A stretch of 44,021 nt of DNA from Odoribacter sp036657595. GTDB lineage: Bacteria; Bacteroidota; Bacteroidia; Bacteroidales; Marinifilaceae. Within the stretch, counting starts at the first letter, position 1. Every line of letters begins with the position of its first letter. The position numbers and the translations under genes are program-made. The stretch is taken from contig JAVXFZ010000018.1 in the NCBI GenBank assembly GCA_036657595.1, positions 1 to 44,021 of the forward strand. The letters are read 5' to 3'. The notes below the pieces were generated by a model. The model did not search any database. It had not been told where the DNA came from and saw nothing but the letters and a program-made list of their open reading frames with translations. Positions 19,224 to 27,382 of this stretch are shown here, one piece after another.

Positions 19224-22016
19224 TTATCTATTATCATACCAAGAATCTTTCTTTAGTAGTTTTAAATCTTGTAAGAGACTGGAACGTACGTTGATCTGGA
19301 AATTATAGGATTGGTGTGTCCCGATCGGAATACAAGAAAAAGTCATTTCCCAGCAATGTAAATCTCTGGAAATATTAAAGCTCGGCGCAGTGACCTCTTT
19401 CTGCTGAAAATCGTAACCGAGGCTATATCCGAATTTCCATTTGGCCGTTAACGAGAAATCTCCATTCACACGTACCATTTGAGAGATGGTGTTCTCACTC
19501 AAAGGTTTTTTTGCGCCCACGGCAGGATTGCGTGAATATCGTTTGTTATAATTGAAGGTGTAGTCTAAGTTGATGCTCCAAGGCACTTCAAAGTCTACAT
19601 ATTCATCGTAATGTCCATTGAGCCGATCGTTCTTTTCCTTTTTTTTCTTTCCATTATCCGCAGAGAATTGGATGCCGGAAGAGGCAGATACTTGTGTCAA
19701 ACGCCCGATTCCACCATTGTATTTGTTATAGCGCACCGCATTGGCATCAATCGCATAGGGATCAAGAGTTCCTGAAAGATTGATGTTTACTTTGCCATTG
19801 AATACTTTTGTACGGGCAGATAACTGGATCATAGACCACCGCATAGAATCCGCAAAAAAGTTATAGCTGGATGATAAACGAAAACTTTCCAGTAATTTGA
19901 TTTTTTTATATTCCTCTTTTCCTGTTGTGTCTTTGTCGTTCCTGACTTTCATTTCTACATTGTTGTCAAGACTCAAACTTAAACTTCCCGATTGAGTGGA
20001 ACTGGAGGGTACAGGTGTCCCGTAGACTTGGCCTTCAAAAATAGAATATTCGTGTTGATTGCCATCTGATCCGATATAAGAACGGTAGTATTTACTTTTT
20101 GAAACGCCGAAAGCCGGTGAATAGGAAATACTGGCACTCGGACGAATGACGTGGCGAATGGCAAAAACTTTGCTGGTCGGCTTGAATTGATACATACCGT
20201 AGATCGTTGGGTTGTAAGCCAAAGAGGCACTTGTGTTATAATTATGGGCGTAATGTAAGCCATATACAGTGTCTACGGGATTGTAGCCTTTGCTTGTCAT
20301 CGTGGAGTCGGTTACCCAATCTCCTTTTCGGATAGAACTCAAATAAGCCACTCCGTTGTAGTTGAAGGAGGGAGATAAGGATAAATCTTTAAATAGGTTA
20401 AAGCTGGTGCTCAATGGTATAGAATGTTTAAAGCCATTGTCCCAGTCGCGAGCAATATGGGAGAATGATTCTCCCAATTTAGATTCTTTTGTTTGGATGC
20501 TGTTGCGCAATTCCGCATTGTAGGTGAAGCCTATATTTTCATACCATTTCATTTTCCCCACTCTTTCTTTTCGGCGGAATGGGTAAATTTGTGATACCCT
20601 GAAATTCATATTCGGAAAGGATAGCGATATAGACGTATCCCGACTATTTTGGTTGTGAGTGAAGCTGGCAGTTAAGTTAAAGGGTTTGTCCGGCCATTTT
20701 TTGCTCCACGCAATACTGGATTGTTTTCGTTGGTTGGCTATTTCGTCAATGGTGGTTGAGTTGTAATAGTTATTGCTGGCAGATGAAATGTCTACGGAAG
20801 CAGAAAAGGTGGTGTAGGGATTTGCCTTGCCGTCCTGAGTATGCGTCCAACGGAGCGACCAGTCATTGGATTCTGTGTAATCAGGCGTTCCTTTTTCACT
20901 GGTGTGATTTCGACTCATCGTGTAATTGAAGTTACCGGTGAATTTATAGCGTTTTCGATAATTGGTACCTACATTTGCTCCCCACGAACCATTTGTGTAG
21001 ATAGTTCCGGTGAGGGCAAGGTCTATGTAATCACTCAGGAACCAATAATATCCTCCATCGCGAAGGTTGAAACCTCTCAGACGCTCTTCTCCGTATGTCG
21101 GCATAAGGATTCCGGAAGTACCTTTTTTAGTTATTGGGAAAAAACCAAAAGGAATCGCCAAAGGAAGAGGAACATCTTCTATATATAAATTGGCAAATCC
21201 GGAAATGACTTTTTTATCTTTAATCATCTTGGCTTTACTCATCCGAATGTAGAAATGAGGATGATCGTGTTGATCACAAGTGGTGTATTTCCCGTCTTTT
21301 ACGCAATATACGGAGTCGGACATCCTTTTGGTCAGTTTTCCTTGTACGTATCCCTCCCCCTGCTGGGTAATGATTTCTTTCACAAAACCTTTTCCTGTTT
21401 TAAAATTATATTTTAAATCCAAACTTTCAAATTCTTGAGATCCGTCTTTGAATTTAGGTTTGCCGATAATCACCCCCGCCGAATCTGGTAAGCCGGAAGC
21501 GTAGGCAATATTCTTTTCCATATCAAGTTCGATATAATCGGCTTTTAATTCTGTTTTTAAATATTTGACGAAAGCATCCTTGTATAAATACATCTTTTTC
21601 TCCTCCACCAACAATAGAATAGAGTCAGTCGCACTATATTCAACCAGATCGGAGAACATCGGCTTTGCAGCAGCTGTACTGTCTTTGGAAATAACAGCGA
21701 CACTATCTGTTGGGGGATTGGCAGATGTCCCTAAATTGACACTATCCGCCAATCGGGTGCTATCTGTTATCAGAGAACGATGAACGGTAGAATCTTGTAG
21801 AAAAGCAGCTGTATCGTTTGTCATCAGATTGAGCGGATGAGTTTTGGATAGAGATTTTGAAGAATCCGACGGTGCGTTGTGTGCAGGTCGAGTTTTGGGA
21901 GATGTTTCCGCTATTCCTTTTTCTACACGGGAAGAGTGAGATACAACAGAGCATGCAGTCATTATAAAAATGACACAAACTGTAATAAAATGAAGTATAT
22001 ATGCTCTTAGTTGCAA
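19224..22016 (-). CDS. lptD: LPS-assembly outer-membrane protein LptD (Bacteroidetes type)
   Basis: 930 residues. After a signal region and a Ser/Thr-rich linker (about 35-120), an OstA-like periplasmic domain (about 125-260) carries the repeating LVEYSATDSILLLVEEKKMYLY / DYIELDMEKNIAYASG / KDGSQEFESLDLKYNFKTGKGFVKE pattern. The remainder is a large beta-barrel opening with YIEDVPLPLAIPFGFFP and KGTSGILMPTYGEERLRGF, diagnostic of the LptD barrel. It inserts lipopolysaccharide into the outer leaflet with LptE. It is divergent from the amidase gene across a 116-bp intergenic region. Confidence 0.93.
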   Translation of the reverse strand: MQLRAYILHFITVCVIFIMTACSVVSHSSRVEKGIAETSPKTRPAHNAPSDSSKSLSKTHPLNLMTNDTAAFLQDSTVHRSLITDSTRLADSVNLGTSANPPTDSVAVISKDSTAAAKPMFSDLVEYSATDSILLLVEEKKMYLYKDAFVKYLKTELKADYIELDMEKNIAYASGLPDSAGVIIGKPKFKDGSQEFESLDLKYNFKTGKGFVKEIITQQGEGYVQGKLTKRMSDSVYCVKDGKYTTCDQHDHPHFYIRMSKAKMIKDKKVISGFANLYIEDVPLPLAIPFGFFPITKKGTSGILMPTYGEERLRGFNLRDGGYYWFLSDYIDLALTGTIYTNGSWGANVGTNYRKRYKFTGNFNYTMSRNHTSEKGTPDYTESNDWSLRWTHTQDGKANPYTTFSASVDISSASNNYYNSTTIDEIANQRKQSSIAWSKKWPDKPFNLTASFTHNQNSRDTSISLSFPNMNFRVSQIYPFRRKERVGKMKWYENIGFTYNAELRNSIQTKESKLGESFSHIARDWDNGFKHSIPLSTSFNLFKDLSLSPSFNYNGVAYLSSIRKGDWVTDSTMTSKGYNPVDTVYGLHYAHNYNTSASLAYNPTIYGMYQFKPTSKVFAIRHVIRPSASISYSPAFGVSKSKYYRSYIGSDGNQHEYSIFEGQVYGTPVPSSSTQSGSLSLSLDNNVEMKVRNDKDTTGKEEYKKIKLLESFRLSSSYNFFADSMRWSMIQLSARTKVFNGKVNINLSGTLDPYAIDANAVRYNKYNGGIGRLTQVSASSGIQFSADNGKKKKEKNDRLNGHYDEYVDFEVPWSINLDYTFNYNKRYSRNPAVGAKKPLSENTISQMVRVNGDFSLTAKWKFGYSLGYDFQQKEVTAPSFNISRDLHCWEMTFSCIPIGTHQSYNFQINVRSSLLQDLKLLKKDSWYDNR

Positions 22017-22072
22017 TTTATTATACTATTTTTGTGATGAATAAATGCAGTTCAAATCCCAAATTCGGACTG

Positions 22073-22080
22073 CAAATGTA
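22073..22080 (-). promoter_or_regulatory. -7 element of the lptD promoter
   Basis: TACATTTG on the minus strand fits TAnnTTTG and lies 57 bp before the lptD start. No obvious -33 element was found. Confidence 0.45.
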
Positions 22081-22132
22081 AGAAATATTGATTGTTAATA
22101 GCTATCATTCTTTTTAAAAAGTTTTAAATATC

Positions 22133-23257
22133 ATGATAATTAGATACGGAGCTGCTGGGATATTATTTTTATTTCTGACTATACTTTTCACGAAAGAATC
22201 TATTAGTCAGCCTAATTTAGGACAAATCAAGTGTATTTGTATCGATCCGGGACACGGCGGTAAAGATCCGGGAGCCTGTGGATTAAAAAGTTATGAAAAA
22301 GATATTGTGTTAAATCTTTCCCTGAAAGTCGGTCAATTGATTAAAGATGAATATCCGGAAATAAAAGTAGTATATACGAGAGATAAAGATGTTTTTATTG
22401 ATTTGGACAAGCGAGGAAGATTAGCCAATACCAACAATGCGGATCTGTTTGTGTCTATACACATTAATTCAAATGATTCAAGAACTCCCCACGGATTGGA
22501 AACTTATGTATTAGGTCTACACCGTTCCAAAGAGAATTTACAGGTGGCAATGAAGGAAAACTCTGTCATCAAATATGAAAAAGATTATTCTGTCAAATAT
22601 GCCGGTTTTGATCCATCACGAGCCGAATCTTATATTATCTTTAGCCTGATGCAAAATTTGTATTTGGAAAAGAGCCTGCGTTTAGCAGCTTTTGTGCAGG
22701 AAGAAATGGTGGGGAAAACAAAACGTACAGACCGAGGTGTGCGTCAAGCTGGTTATTTGGTGCTGAAAGATGCTGCAATGCCGGCTATATTGGTAGAAGC
22801 CGGCTTTATCTCTAATCCGGAAGAAGAACGCTACCTGAATACCGAAAGCGCACAAGATAAAATCGCACATTCCATCTTTCAAGCTATTAGTAAATATAAA
22901 ATAAGCGTTGAAAAAAATAATAAATTGTTGTCTGCAACATCGAAAAATCAACCTTCAGAAAATAAAAACGAGAATCCTGGCACGGAAACTGATATAAAAA
23001 ATAATGGACCATTTTATGCCGTACAAGTGGCTTCTGCGGTTTCAAAAATTAAAAATGTTTCCAGATTATGCAAGGGAGAAGAAGTTTATGAATTGGAATC
23101 TGACGGACGTTATCGTTATTATGTTGGACAATCTGACGATTTAAATGAAGTGAAAAATAATTTACTAAAAATAAAAAATAAAGTTCAAGGTTGTTTTATT
23201 ATCGCAATATATAATGGTCATATCATTTCAGTTGCAGAAGCTAAAAAATTAGATTAA
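22133..23257 (+). CDS. N-acetylmuramoyl-L-alanine amidase with C-terminal SPOR-like domain
   Basis: 374 residues. A signal peptide or anchor (1-25) precedes an Amidase_3 domain with all zinc ligands recognisable: IDPGHGGKDPG (His), the conserved Glu (KSYEKDIVLNLSL), LFVSIHINSND (His) and ILVEAGFISNPEE (catalytic Glu). After a low-complexity linker (about 265-290), residues 292-374 form a SPOR-like module (FYAVQVASAVSKI then GRYRYYVGQSDDLNEVKNNL). The enzyme cleaves the amide between MurNAc and the stem peptide during daughter-cell separation; SPOR directs proteins to denuded septal glycan. The MCE gene follows after 20 bp. Confidence 0.95.
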   Translation: MIIRYGAAGILFLFLTILFTKESISQPNLGQIKCICIDPGHGGKDPGACGLKSYEKDIVLNLSLKVGQLIKDEYPEIKVVYTRDKDVFIDLDKRGRLANTNNADLFVSIHINSNDSRTPHGLETYVLGLHRSKENLQVAMKENSVIKYEKDYSVKYAGFDPSRAESYIIFSLMQNLYLEKSLRLAAFVQEEMVGKTKRTDRGVRQAGYLVLKDAAMPAILVEAGFISNPEEERYLNTESAQDKIAHSIFQAISKYKISVEKNNKLLSATSKNQPSENKNENPGTETDIKNNGPFYAVQVASAVSKIKNVSRLCKGEEVYELESDGRYRYYVGQSDDLNEVKNNLLKIKNKVQGCFIIAIYNGHIISVAEAKKLD

Positions 23258-23277
23258 AAGCATTTAAGTAGATAGAA

Positions 23278-24468
23278 ATGATGCAAATTCACATAAAAAG
23301 AGAGGTCAAATTGGCAATAACTGCCATTGCAGTTGTTATTATTTTGGTTTGGGGAATTAATTTTTTGAAAGCAAAAGCATTATTTGATAAAAATAATGTT
23401 TTTTATGGTGTATATGACCGCGTAGACGGATTAAGGGTATCCAGCAGTGTGATCTACCGTGGTTACAGTGTAGGACAAGTTAGTTCCATTCGCTTCACAG
23501 GTCAGCGATTTGATAAAGTCTTAGTAGAGTTTTCTGTGGGTAAAAAATTGGAGATCCCCTCAAATACAGTTGCTGCCATTCAAAATTCCGATTTAATGGG
23601 TTCCAAATCTATCAATCTTGTACCAGGAAATGCTACTTCTTATGCACAAAGTGGAGATACACTCAAAACGCAGTTGGAACTTGGAATTATGGAACAACTG
23701 AACAGACAATTGGAACCGTTGAAGAAAAGAGCTGAAAATATTATGGTATCACTGGACACTGTATTGCTGGCTTTACAGGATATTTTCAGTGAAAATGCCA
23801 ATGGTAATATCCGTAGTTCTCTGAAAAGTGTGAGCCGTACATTAGATAATGTAGAACAGGCGTCTGCTGTATTAAATGAATTATTATCGACTGAATCCGG
23901 TCGTATTTCCAATATATTGGAAAATGTCAACAGTATCACCGAAAATTTAGAAAGTAATAATACTGCTGTTTCCAAAAGTTTAAACAATATCTCCGCAATC
24001 AGTGATTCATTAAGAGCTGTCAATCTCAATGGGAGTATCCATCGCTTAAACAGCATTCTGATGCAAACCGATTCTATCGTAATGAAAATAAACCGAGGGA
24101 AAGGTACGTTAGGCGGAATGGTGAACGATAATGAATTATATTATAGTCTGACGAGTGTCAGTGAGAATCTCAATAAATTACTCGCTGAATTCCGGCAAAA
24201 TCCCAAACGCTTTGTGAATTTAGCTGTCTTCGATTTTACTTCCAATAAATCAACACAAGATGAATATGGCATTGTCATTGCCGAATCAGAGAAACAGTTA
24301 TCTGCTAATTCTGAATTGTATTTAAAATACCCTAATCTGAAAGAAATTAGACGGGATGGAAAATTCTATTACCTAATCAATACTTACAAAAATTTAAAGC
24401 AAGCGGAGAAAGATATTTCAGATGTTAAAAAGTTGTTTGAAAAATCATTTATTGTTAAAGTAAATTAA
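23278..24468 (+). CDS. MlaD-type MCE-domain lipid transport protein with SPOR-like C-terminus
   Basis: 396 residues. A single N-terminal transmembrane helix (about 11-29, LAITAIAVVIILVWGINFL) is followed by an MCE domain (about 38-115, FYGVYDRVDGLRVSSSVIYRGYSVGQVSSI and NSDLMGSKSINLVPG). A long coiled-coil region (about 135-300) with many polar heptads comes next. The last 68 residues resemble the SPOR-like end of the preceding amidase (DGKFYYLINTYKNLKQAEKDI). MCE proteins form hexamers that carry phospholipids between inner and outer membranes. Placement with lptD and the amidase makes an envelope-assembly cluster. Confidence 0.93.
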   Translation: MMQIHIKREVKLAITAIAVVIILVWGINFLKAKALFDKNNVFYGVYDRVDGLRVSSSVIYRGYSVGQVSSIRFTGQRFDKVLVEFSVGKKLEIPSNTVAAIQNSDLMGSKSINLVPGNATSYAQSGDTLKTQLELGIMEQLNRQLEPLKKRAENIMVSLDTVLLALQDIFSENANGNIRSSLKSVSRTLDNVEQASAVLNELLSTESGRISNILENVNSITENLESNNTAVSKSLNNISAISDSLRAVNLNGSIHRLNSILMQTDSIVMKINRGKGTLGGMVNDNELYYSLTSVSENLNKLLAEFRQNPKRFVNLAVFDFTSNKSTQDEYGIVIAESEKQLSANSELYLKYPNLKEIRRDGKFYYLINTYKNLKQAEKDISDVKKLFEKSFIVKVN

Positions 24469-24855
24469 ACATCAGATTAGAACCATTCTAAAAAGGAGTA
24501 GGTTTTCAACACAAATAATTGACATAATATAGTCGATAAAATATATTTTATGTAAATGTTTTAAGAGCGATTTTTCCTTTGTGCTGAATTGATTAGATGA
24601 AAATAAAAGCCCCTTGGAAAGTCATTTTGTAGAAATGCAGTCATAAATTATTTTAAGAAAATCTCCTCTTTATGCTTCATATAACATCCTGTTAAACAAC
24701 ATCCTGCATTTAAATGTTTGATCTGTAAAGGATAAACGTTTTTTGAATATAATCAAGTAAAAAACCATTTTTTTATGACCTTTTTTTTGTGGAATTTAGC
24801 ATACTGAATAAAGGTAGATAGTGATAAACGAAAACTATCTGACTAACAATAGACT
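24469..24855 (+). other. intergenic region upstream of dnaA
   Basis: 387 bp, AT-rich, with no credible ORF. I looked for DnaA boxes (TTATNCACA) and found no good match on either strand, nor a clean TAnnTTTG promoter. Poly-T stretches around 24770-24790 may be part of the promoter. An origin cannot be claimed here. Confidence 0.5.
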
Positions 24856-26280
24856 ATGGAAAAAGATTGTGTAAAAATTTGGTCAAAGTGCTTATCTTTG
24901 ATAAAAGAGCAAATATTGCCGGAAAAGTTTCATACCCTTTTTGAGCCAATTCGTGCTTTAAAATTTAAAGATGAGGTTTTGACCATTCAGGTGGCAAGTG
25001 CTTATGTATACGAAGCACTGGAGGGAGAGTATATTGATATTCTGAAGAATGCCCTAAAATTGGTGATTGGCCCAAAAGCAAAATTAGAGTATTCTGTCGT
25101 TGTGGAGAGAAGCAAAACTTCTGAACCATTAACAATGGTTTATGCGTCAAGCCCTGCCAAAAAACCGGCAACCAGTACTATTTATTTGAATCCATCCGCT
25201 AATGGAGGGCTGAAAAATCCTTTTGAACGTACATCTCATCAGATTCAGATTGATTCTCAATTAAATCCATCCTATTCAATGGATGGATATATAGAAGGAG
25301 CGTGCAACCGATTGGCAAGATCTGCCGGAATGGCTATTTCACAAAAACCGGGAGGTACCGCTTTCAATCCTTTATTAATATATGGAGGTTCAGGTTTAGG
25401 AAAAACACATCTTGCGCAAGCAATCGGATTAGAAGTAAAACAAAATTTCCCCGATAAGGTCGTTTTGTATGTCTCTACCAATATTTTCCAAACTCAATTT
25501 ACAGAAGCAGTACGACGCAATGAGGTGAACGATTTTCTGCATTTTTATCAACTAATTGATGTGCTCATTTTGGATGATATTCAAGAATTAGCAGGAAAAA
25601 CAGGTACCCAAAATACTTTTTTTCATATCTTTAATCACCTCCATCAATCCGGGAAACAGTTAATATTAACTTGTGATAAGGCTCCGGCAGAACTTGAAGG
25701 AATGGAAGATCGACTCTTATCAAGATTCCGTTGGGGATTGGCAGCTGAAGTAAAGGCTCCTGATTTTGAAACACGAAAAGAGATTGTAATTAACAAAGCT
25801 CGTAAAGATGGTATTGATTTTTCTGATGAGATCATCGAATATATTTGTAAATATGTTGATAATAACGTGCGAGAACTCGAAGGAGCTATGATTTCATTAT
25901 TGGCACAATCAACTTTTAATAAAAGGGAACTGACCGTTGATGTGGTGAAAGATATTTTGGAGAAAATGGTGAAAAGAGATACTGAAGAATTGACCATCAA
26001 CAAAATACAAGAAGTCGTTTGTGATTATTTTAAAATTTCAGTTGAGCTTTTGCAAGCTAAAACTCGTAAACGAGAAGTAGTACAAGCACGCCAATTAGCT
26101 ATGTATTTCAGTAAAAACTACACCAAATATTCTTTGGCATATATTGGTAACCTGATTGGTAAAAAAGATCACGCCACCGTATTATATGCTTGCAAAGCCA
26201 TTGCAGATATGATTGAAACTGATCGAAATTTCAAAACACAAGTAGATGAAATTCAGCAAAAATTATATTGCAGAAATTAA
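24856..26280 (+). CDS. dnaA: chromosomal replication initiator DnaA
   Basis: 474 residues with all four domains: domain I (1-75, WSKCLSLIKEQILPEKFHTLFEPI), a short linker, AAA+ domain III with Walker A GGSGLGKTH (near residue 179), Walker B VLILDDIQEL and sensor motifs (LLSRFRWGL), and the C-terminal DNA-binding domain IV with KKDHATVLYACKAI, the DnaA-box recognition signature. It unwinds oriC. The neighbours are not dnaN or recF, so the gene appears separated from the classical dnaA-dnaN cluster. A hairpin terminator follows it. Confidence 0.98.
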   Translation: MEKDCVKIWSKCLSLIKEQILPEKFHTLFEPIRALKFKDEVLTIQVASAYVYEALEGEYIDILKNALKLVIGPKAKLEYSVVVERSKTSEPLTMVYASSPAKKPATSTIYLNPSANGGLKNPFERTSHQIQIDSQLNPSYSMDGYIEGACNRLARSAGMAISQKPGGTAFNPLLIYGGSGLGKTHLAQAIGLEVKQNFPDKVVLYVSTNIFQTQFTEAVRRNEVNDFLHFYQLIDVLILDDIQELAGKTGTQNTFFHIFNHLHQSGKQLILTCDKAPAELEGMEDRLLSRFRWGLAAEVKAPDFETRKEIVINKARKDGIDFSDEIIEYICKYVDNNVRELEGAMISLLAQSTFNKRELTVDVVKDILEKMVKRDTEELTINKIQEVVCDYFKISVELLQAKTRKREVVQARQLAMYFSKNYTKYSLAYIGNLIGKKDHATVLYACKAIADMIETDRNFKTQVDEIQQKLYCRN

Positions 26281-26300
26281 AATCATAAAAACTGATCGAA

Positions 26301-26346
26301 TTAAGGGCTTTGAATTTGGCTTAAGAGCTGCATTTTAAGCCCTTAA
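26301..26346 (+). terminator. terminator after dnaA
   Basis: TTAAGGGCTT (26301-26310) pairs perfectly with AAGCCCTTAA (26337-26346), closing a 26-nt loop. The T-rich tail TTATTTGTT follows. It lies 21 bp after the dnaA stop and ends 12 bp before the next start. Confidence 0.75.
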
Positions 26347-26358
26347 TTATTTGTTAAT

Positions 26359-26958
26359 ATGAAAGATGAATATAGAACAATAGAATACATAGCCGATGGT
26401 CTATATAAAGAAAAAGGCAGTAAATTTATTTCTCTTGCTTATCCCGTGACAACAGAAGAAGAAATTCGGGAAATAGTTTTGGAATTGAAAGATAAATATT
26501 ACGATGCCCGACATCATTGTTATGCTTGGAAACTTGGAATGACAAAAACACATTTTAGGGTAAATGACGATGGAGAACCTTCCTCAACAGGCGGGAAACC
26601 AATTTTTGGACAAATCCAATCCAATGATTTAACTAATATATTGATTGTCGTAATCCGATATTTTGGAGGTATTAAATTAGGAGTTTCAGGACTAATGAAT
26701 GCCTATCGAAAAGCTGCCGCTGATGCTATTCAAAATGCCAAAATTATCGAAAAAACTATTGATGATCAATTACACATCTGCTTTAATTATCTTGTTCTAA
26801 ATGATGTAATGAAGATTATAAAAGAAGAAAAACCTGAAATATTAGAGCGTAACTTTGAACTAAAATGCGAAATGCTCCTATCCATCCGTCGAAAAAATTT
26901 ACCTCTATTGAAATCCAGACTCCAGCAAGTTGAATCACTTAGTTTTATTGAAAAATAA
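26359..26958 (+). CDS. YigZ/IMPACT family protein
   Basis: 199 residues. The UPF0029/IMPACT N-terminal domain is clear: GLYKEKGSKFISLAYPV, then the hallmark DARHHCYAWKLG and DDGEPSSTGGKPI, then VIRYFGGIKLGVSGLMNAYRKAA. The C-terminal ferredoxin-like DUF1949 part is present (about 135-199). Members are thought to influence translation or ribosome function, but their biochemical role in bacteria is unclear. Confidence 0.93.
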   Translation: MKDEYRTIEYIADGLYKEKGSKFISLAYPVTTEEEIREIVLELKDKYYDARHHCYAWKLGMTKTHFRVNDDGEPSSTGGKPIFGQIQSNDLTNILIVVIRYFGGIKLGVSGLMNAYRKAAADAIQNAKIIEKTIDDQLHICFNYLVLNDVMKIIKEEKPEILERNFELKCEMLLSIRRKNLPLLKSRLQQVESLSFIEK

Positions 26959-26979
26959 TACGAAAAAATGATATGGAAA

Positions 26980-27010
26980 TTTGTAAAGTCTGATAATCTA
27001 TTTATCTTTG
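26980..27010 (+). promoter_or_regulatory. Bacteroidetes promoter for tRNA-Lys
   Basis: TTTG (26980-26983), a 19-bp spacer, then TATCTTTG (27003-27010). Both boxes match the Bacteroidetes -33/-7 consensus exactly, and the tRNA begins 29 bp later. This is the clearest promoter in the window. Confidence 0.85.
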
Positions 27011-27039
27011 CACCCGCAATCAGAAAAACATTGCGCCCC

Positions 27040-27112
27040 GATTCAGTAGCTCAGTTGGTAGAGCACAACACTTTTAATGTTGGGGTCCTGGGTTCAAGTC
27101 CCAGCTGGATCA
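27040..27112 (+). tRNA. tRNA-Lys (anticodon UUU)
   Basis: Complete cloverleaf: a 7-bp acceptor stem GATTCAG/CTGGATC with one G-T pair, D-stem GCTC/GAGC, anticodon stem CAACA/TGTTG with loop CTTTTAA (anticodon TTT), T-stem CTGGG/CCCAG with loop TTCAAGT, and discriminator A at 27112. CCA is not encoded. An integrase gene begins 270 bp downstream, so the 3' end of this tRNA is a candidate attachment site for the mobile island. Confidence 0.96.
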
Positions 27113-27146
27113 CTTTTAAGAAAGCCACATGGCGACAAAAATTAGT

Positions 27147-27181
27147 AAAAACCTACAGTATCAACATATTGTAGGTTTTTT
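27147..27181 (+). terminator. Rho-independent terminator of tRNA-Lys
   Basis: AAAACCTACA and TGTAGGTTTT pair around a 12-nt loop and run into TTTTTTCTTTT. It lies 35 bp after the tRNA. Confidence 0.85.
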
Positions 27182-27243
27182 CTTTTGTAGTTGGCTATGT
27201 TAAAAGCCAAAAAATAGTCCACCGAAGACAAAAATTCGTGGCT

Positions 27244-27287
27244 AAATCGTGGCTACCTCAGAAAGCCACAAAAAGTAGCCACGATTT
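27244..27287. repeat. 13-bp perfect inverted repeat upstream of the integrase
   Basis: AAATCGTGGCTAC (27244-27256) and GTAGCCACGATTT (27275-27287) are exact reverse complements 18 bp apart. The core CGTGGCTA also occurs directly upstream in the same orientation (TTCGTGGCTAAA), and GCCAC elements lie inside the spacer. This clustering between the tRNA and the integrase looks like binding sites for the integrase arm domain or an excision factor. Function is inferred. Confidence 0.6.
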
Positions 27288-27356
27288 GACCAAATTTGTC
27301 CACTCGTTGTCCTCATTCGTCTATACTGTAAATATCTCATATACAACTAATAAAAT

Positions 27357-27364
27357 TACGTTTG
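27357..27364 (+). promoter_or_regulatory. -7 element of the integrase promoter
   Basis: TACGTTTG fits TAnnTTTG and lies 18 bp before the integrase ATG. No -33 TTTG is seen at the right distance. Confidence 0.45.
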
Positions 27365-27382
27365 TAACTAAAAAATGAGATT

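Noticed and set aside
24469..24855. Replication origin upstream of dnaA
   Set aside because: No cluster of TTATNCACA boxes was found by eye, and in Bacteroidales dnaA is often away from the origin.
26968..27174. 68-codon ORF running through the tRNA-Lys gene
   Set aside because: The frame covers the tRNA and its promoter; the tRNA folds completely and explains the sequence.
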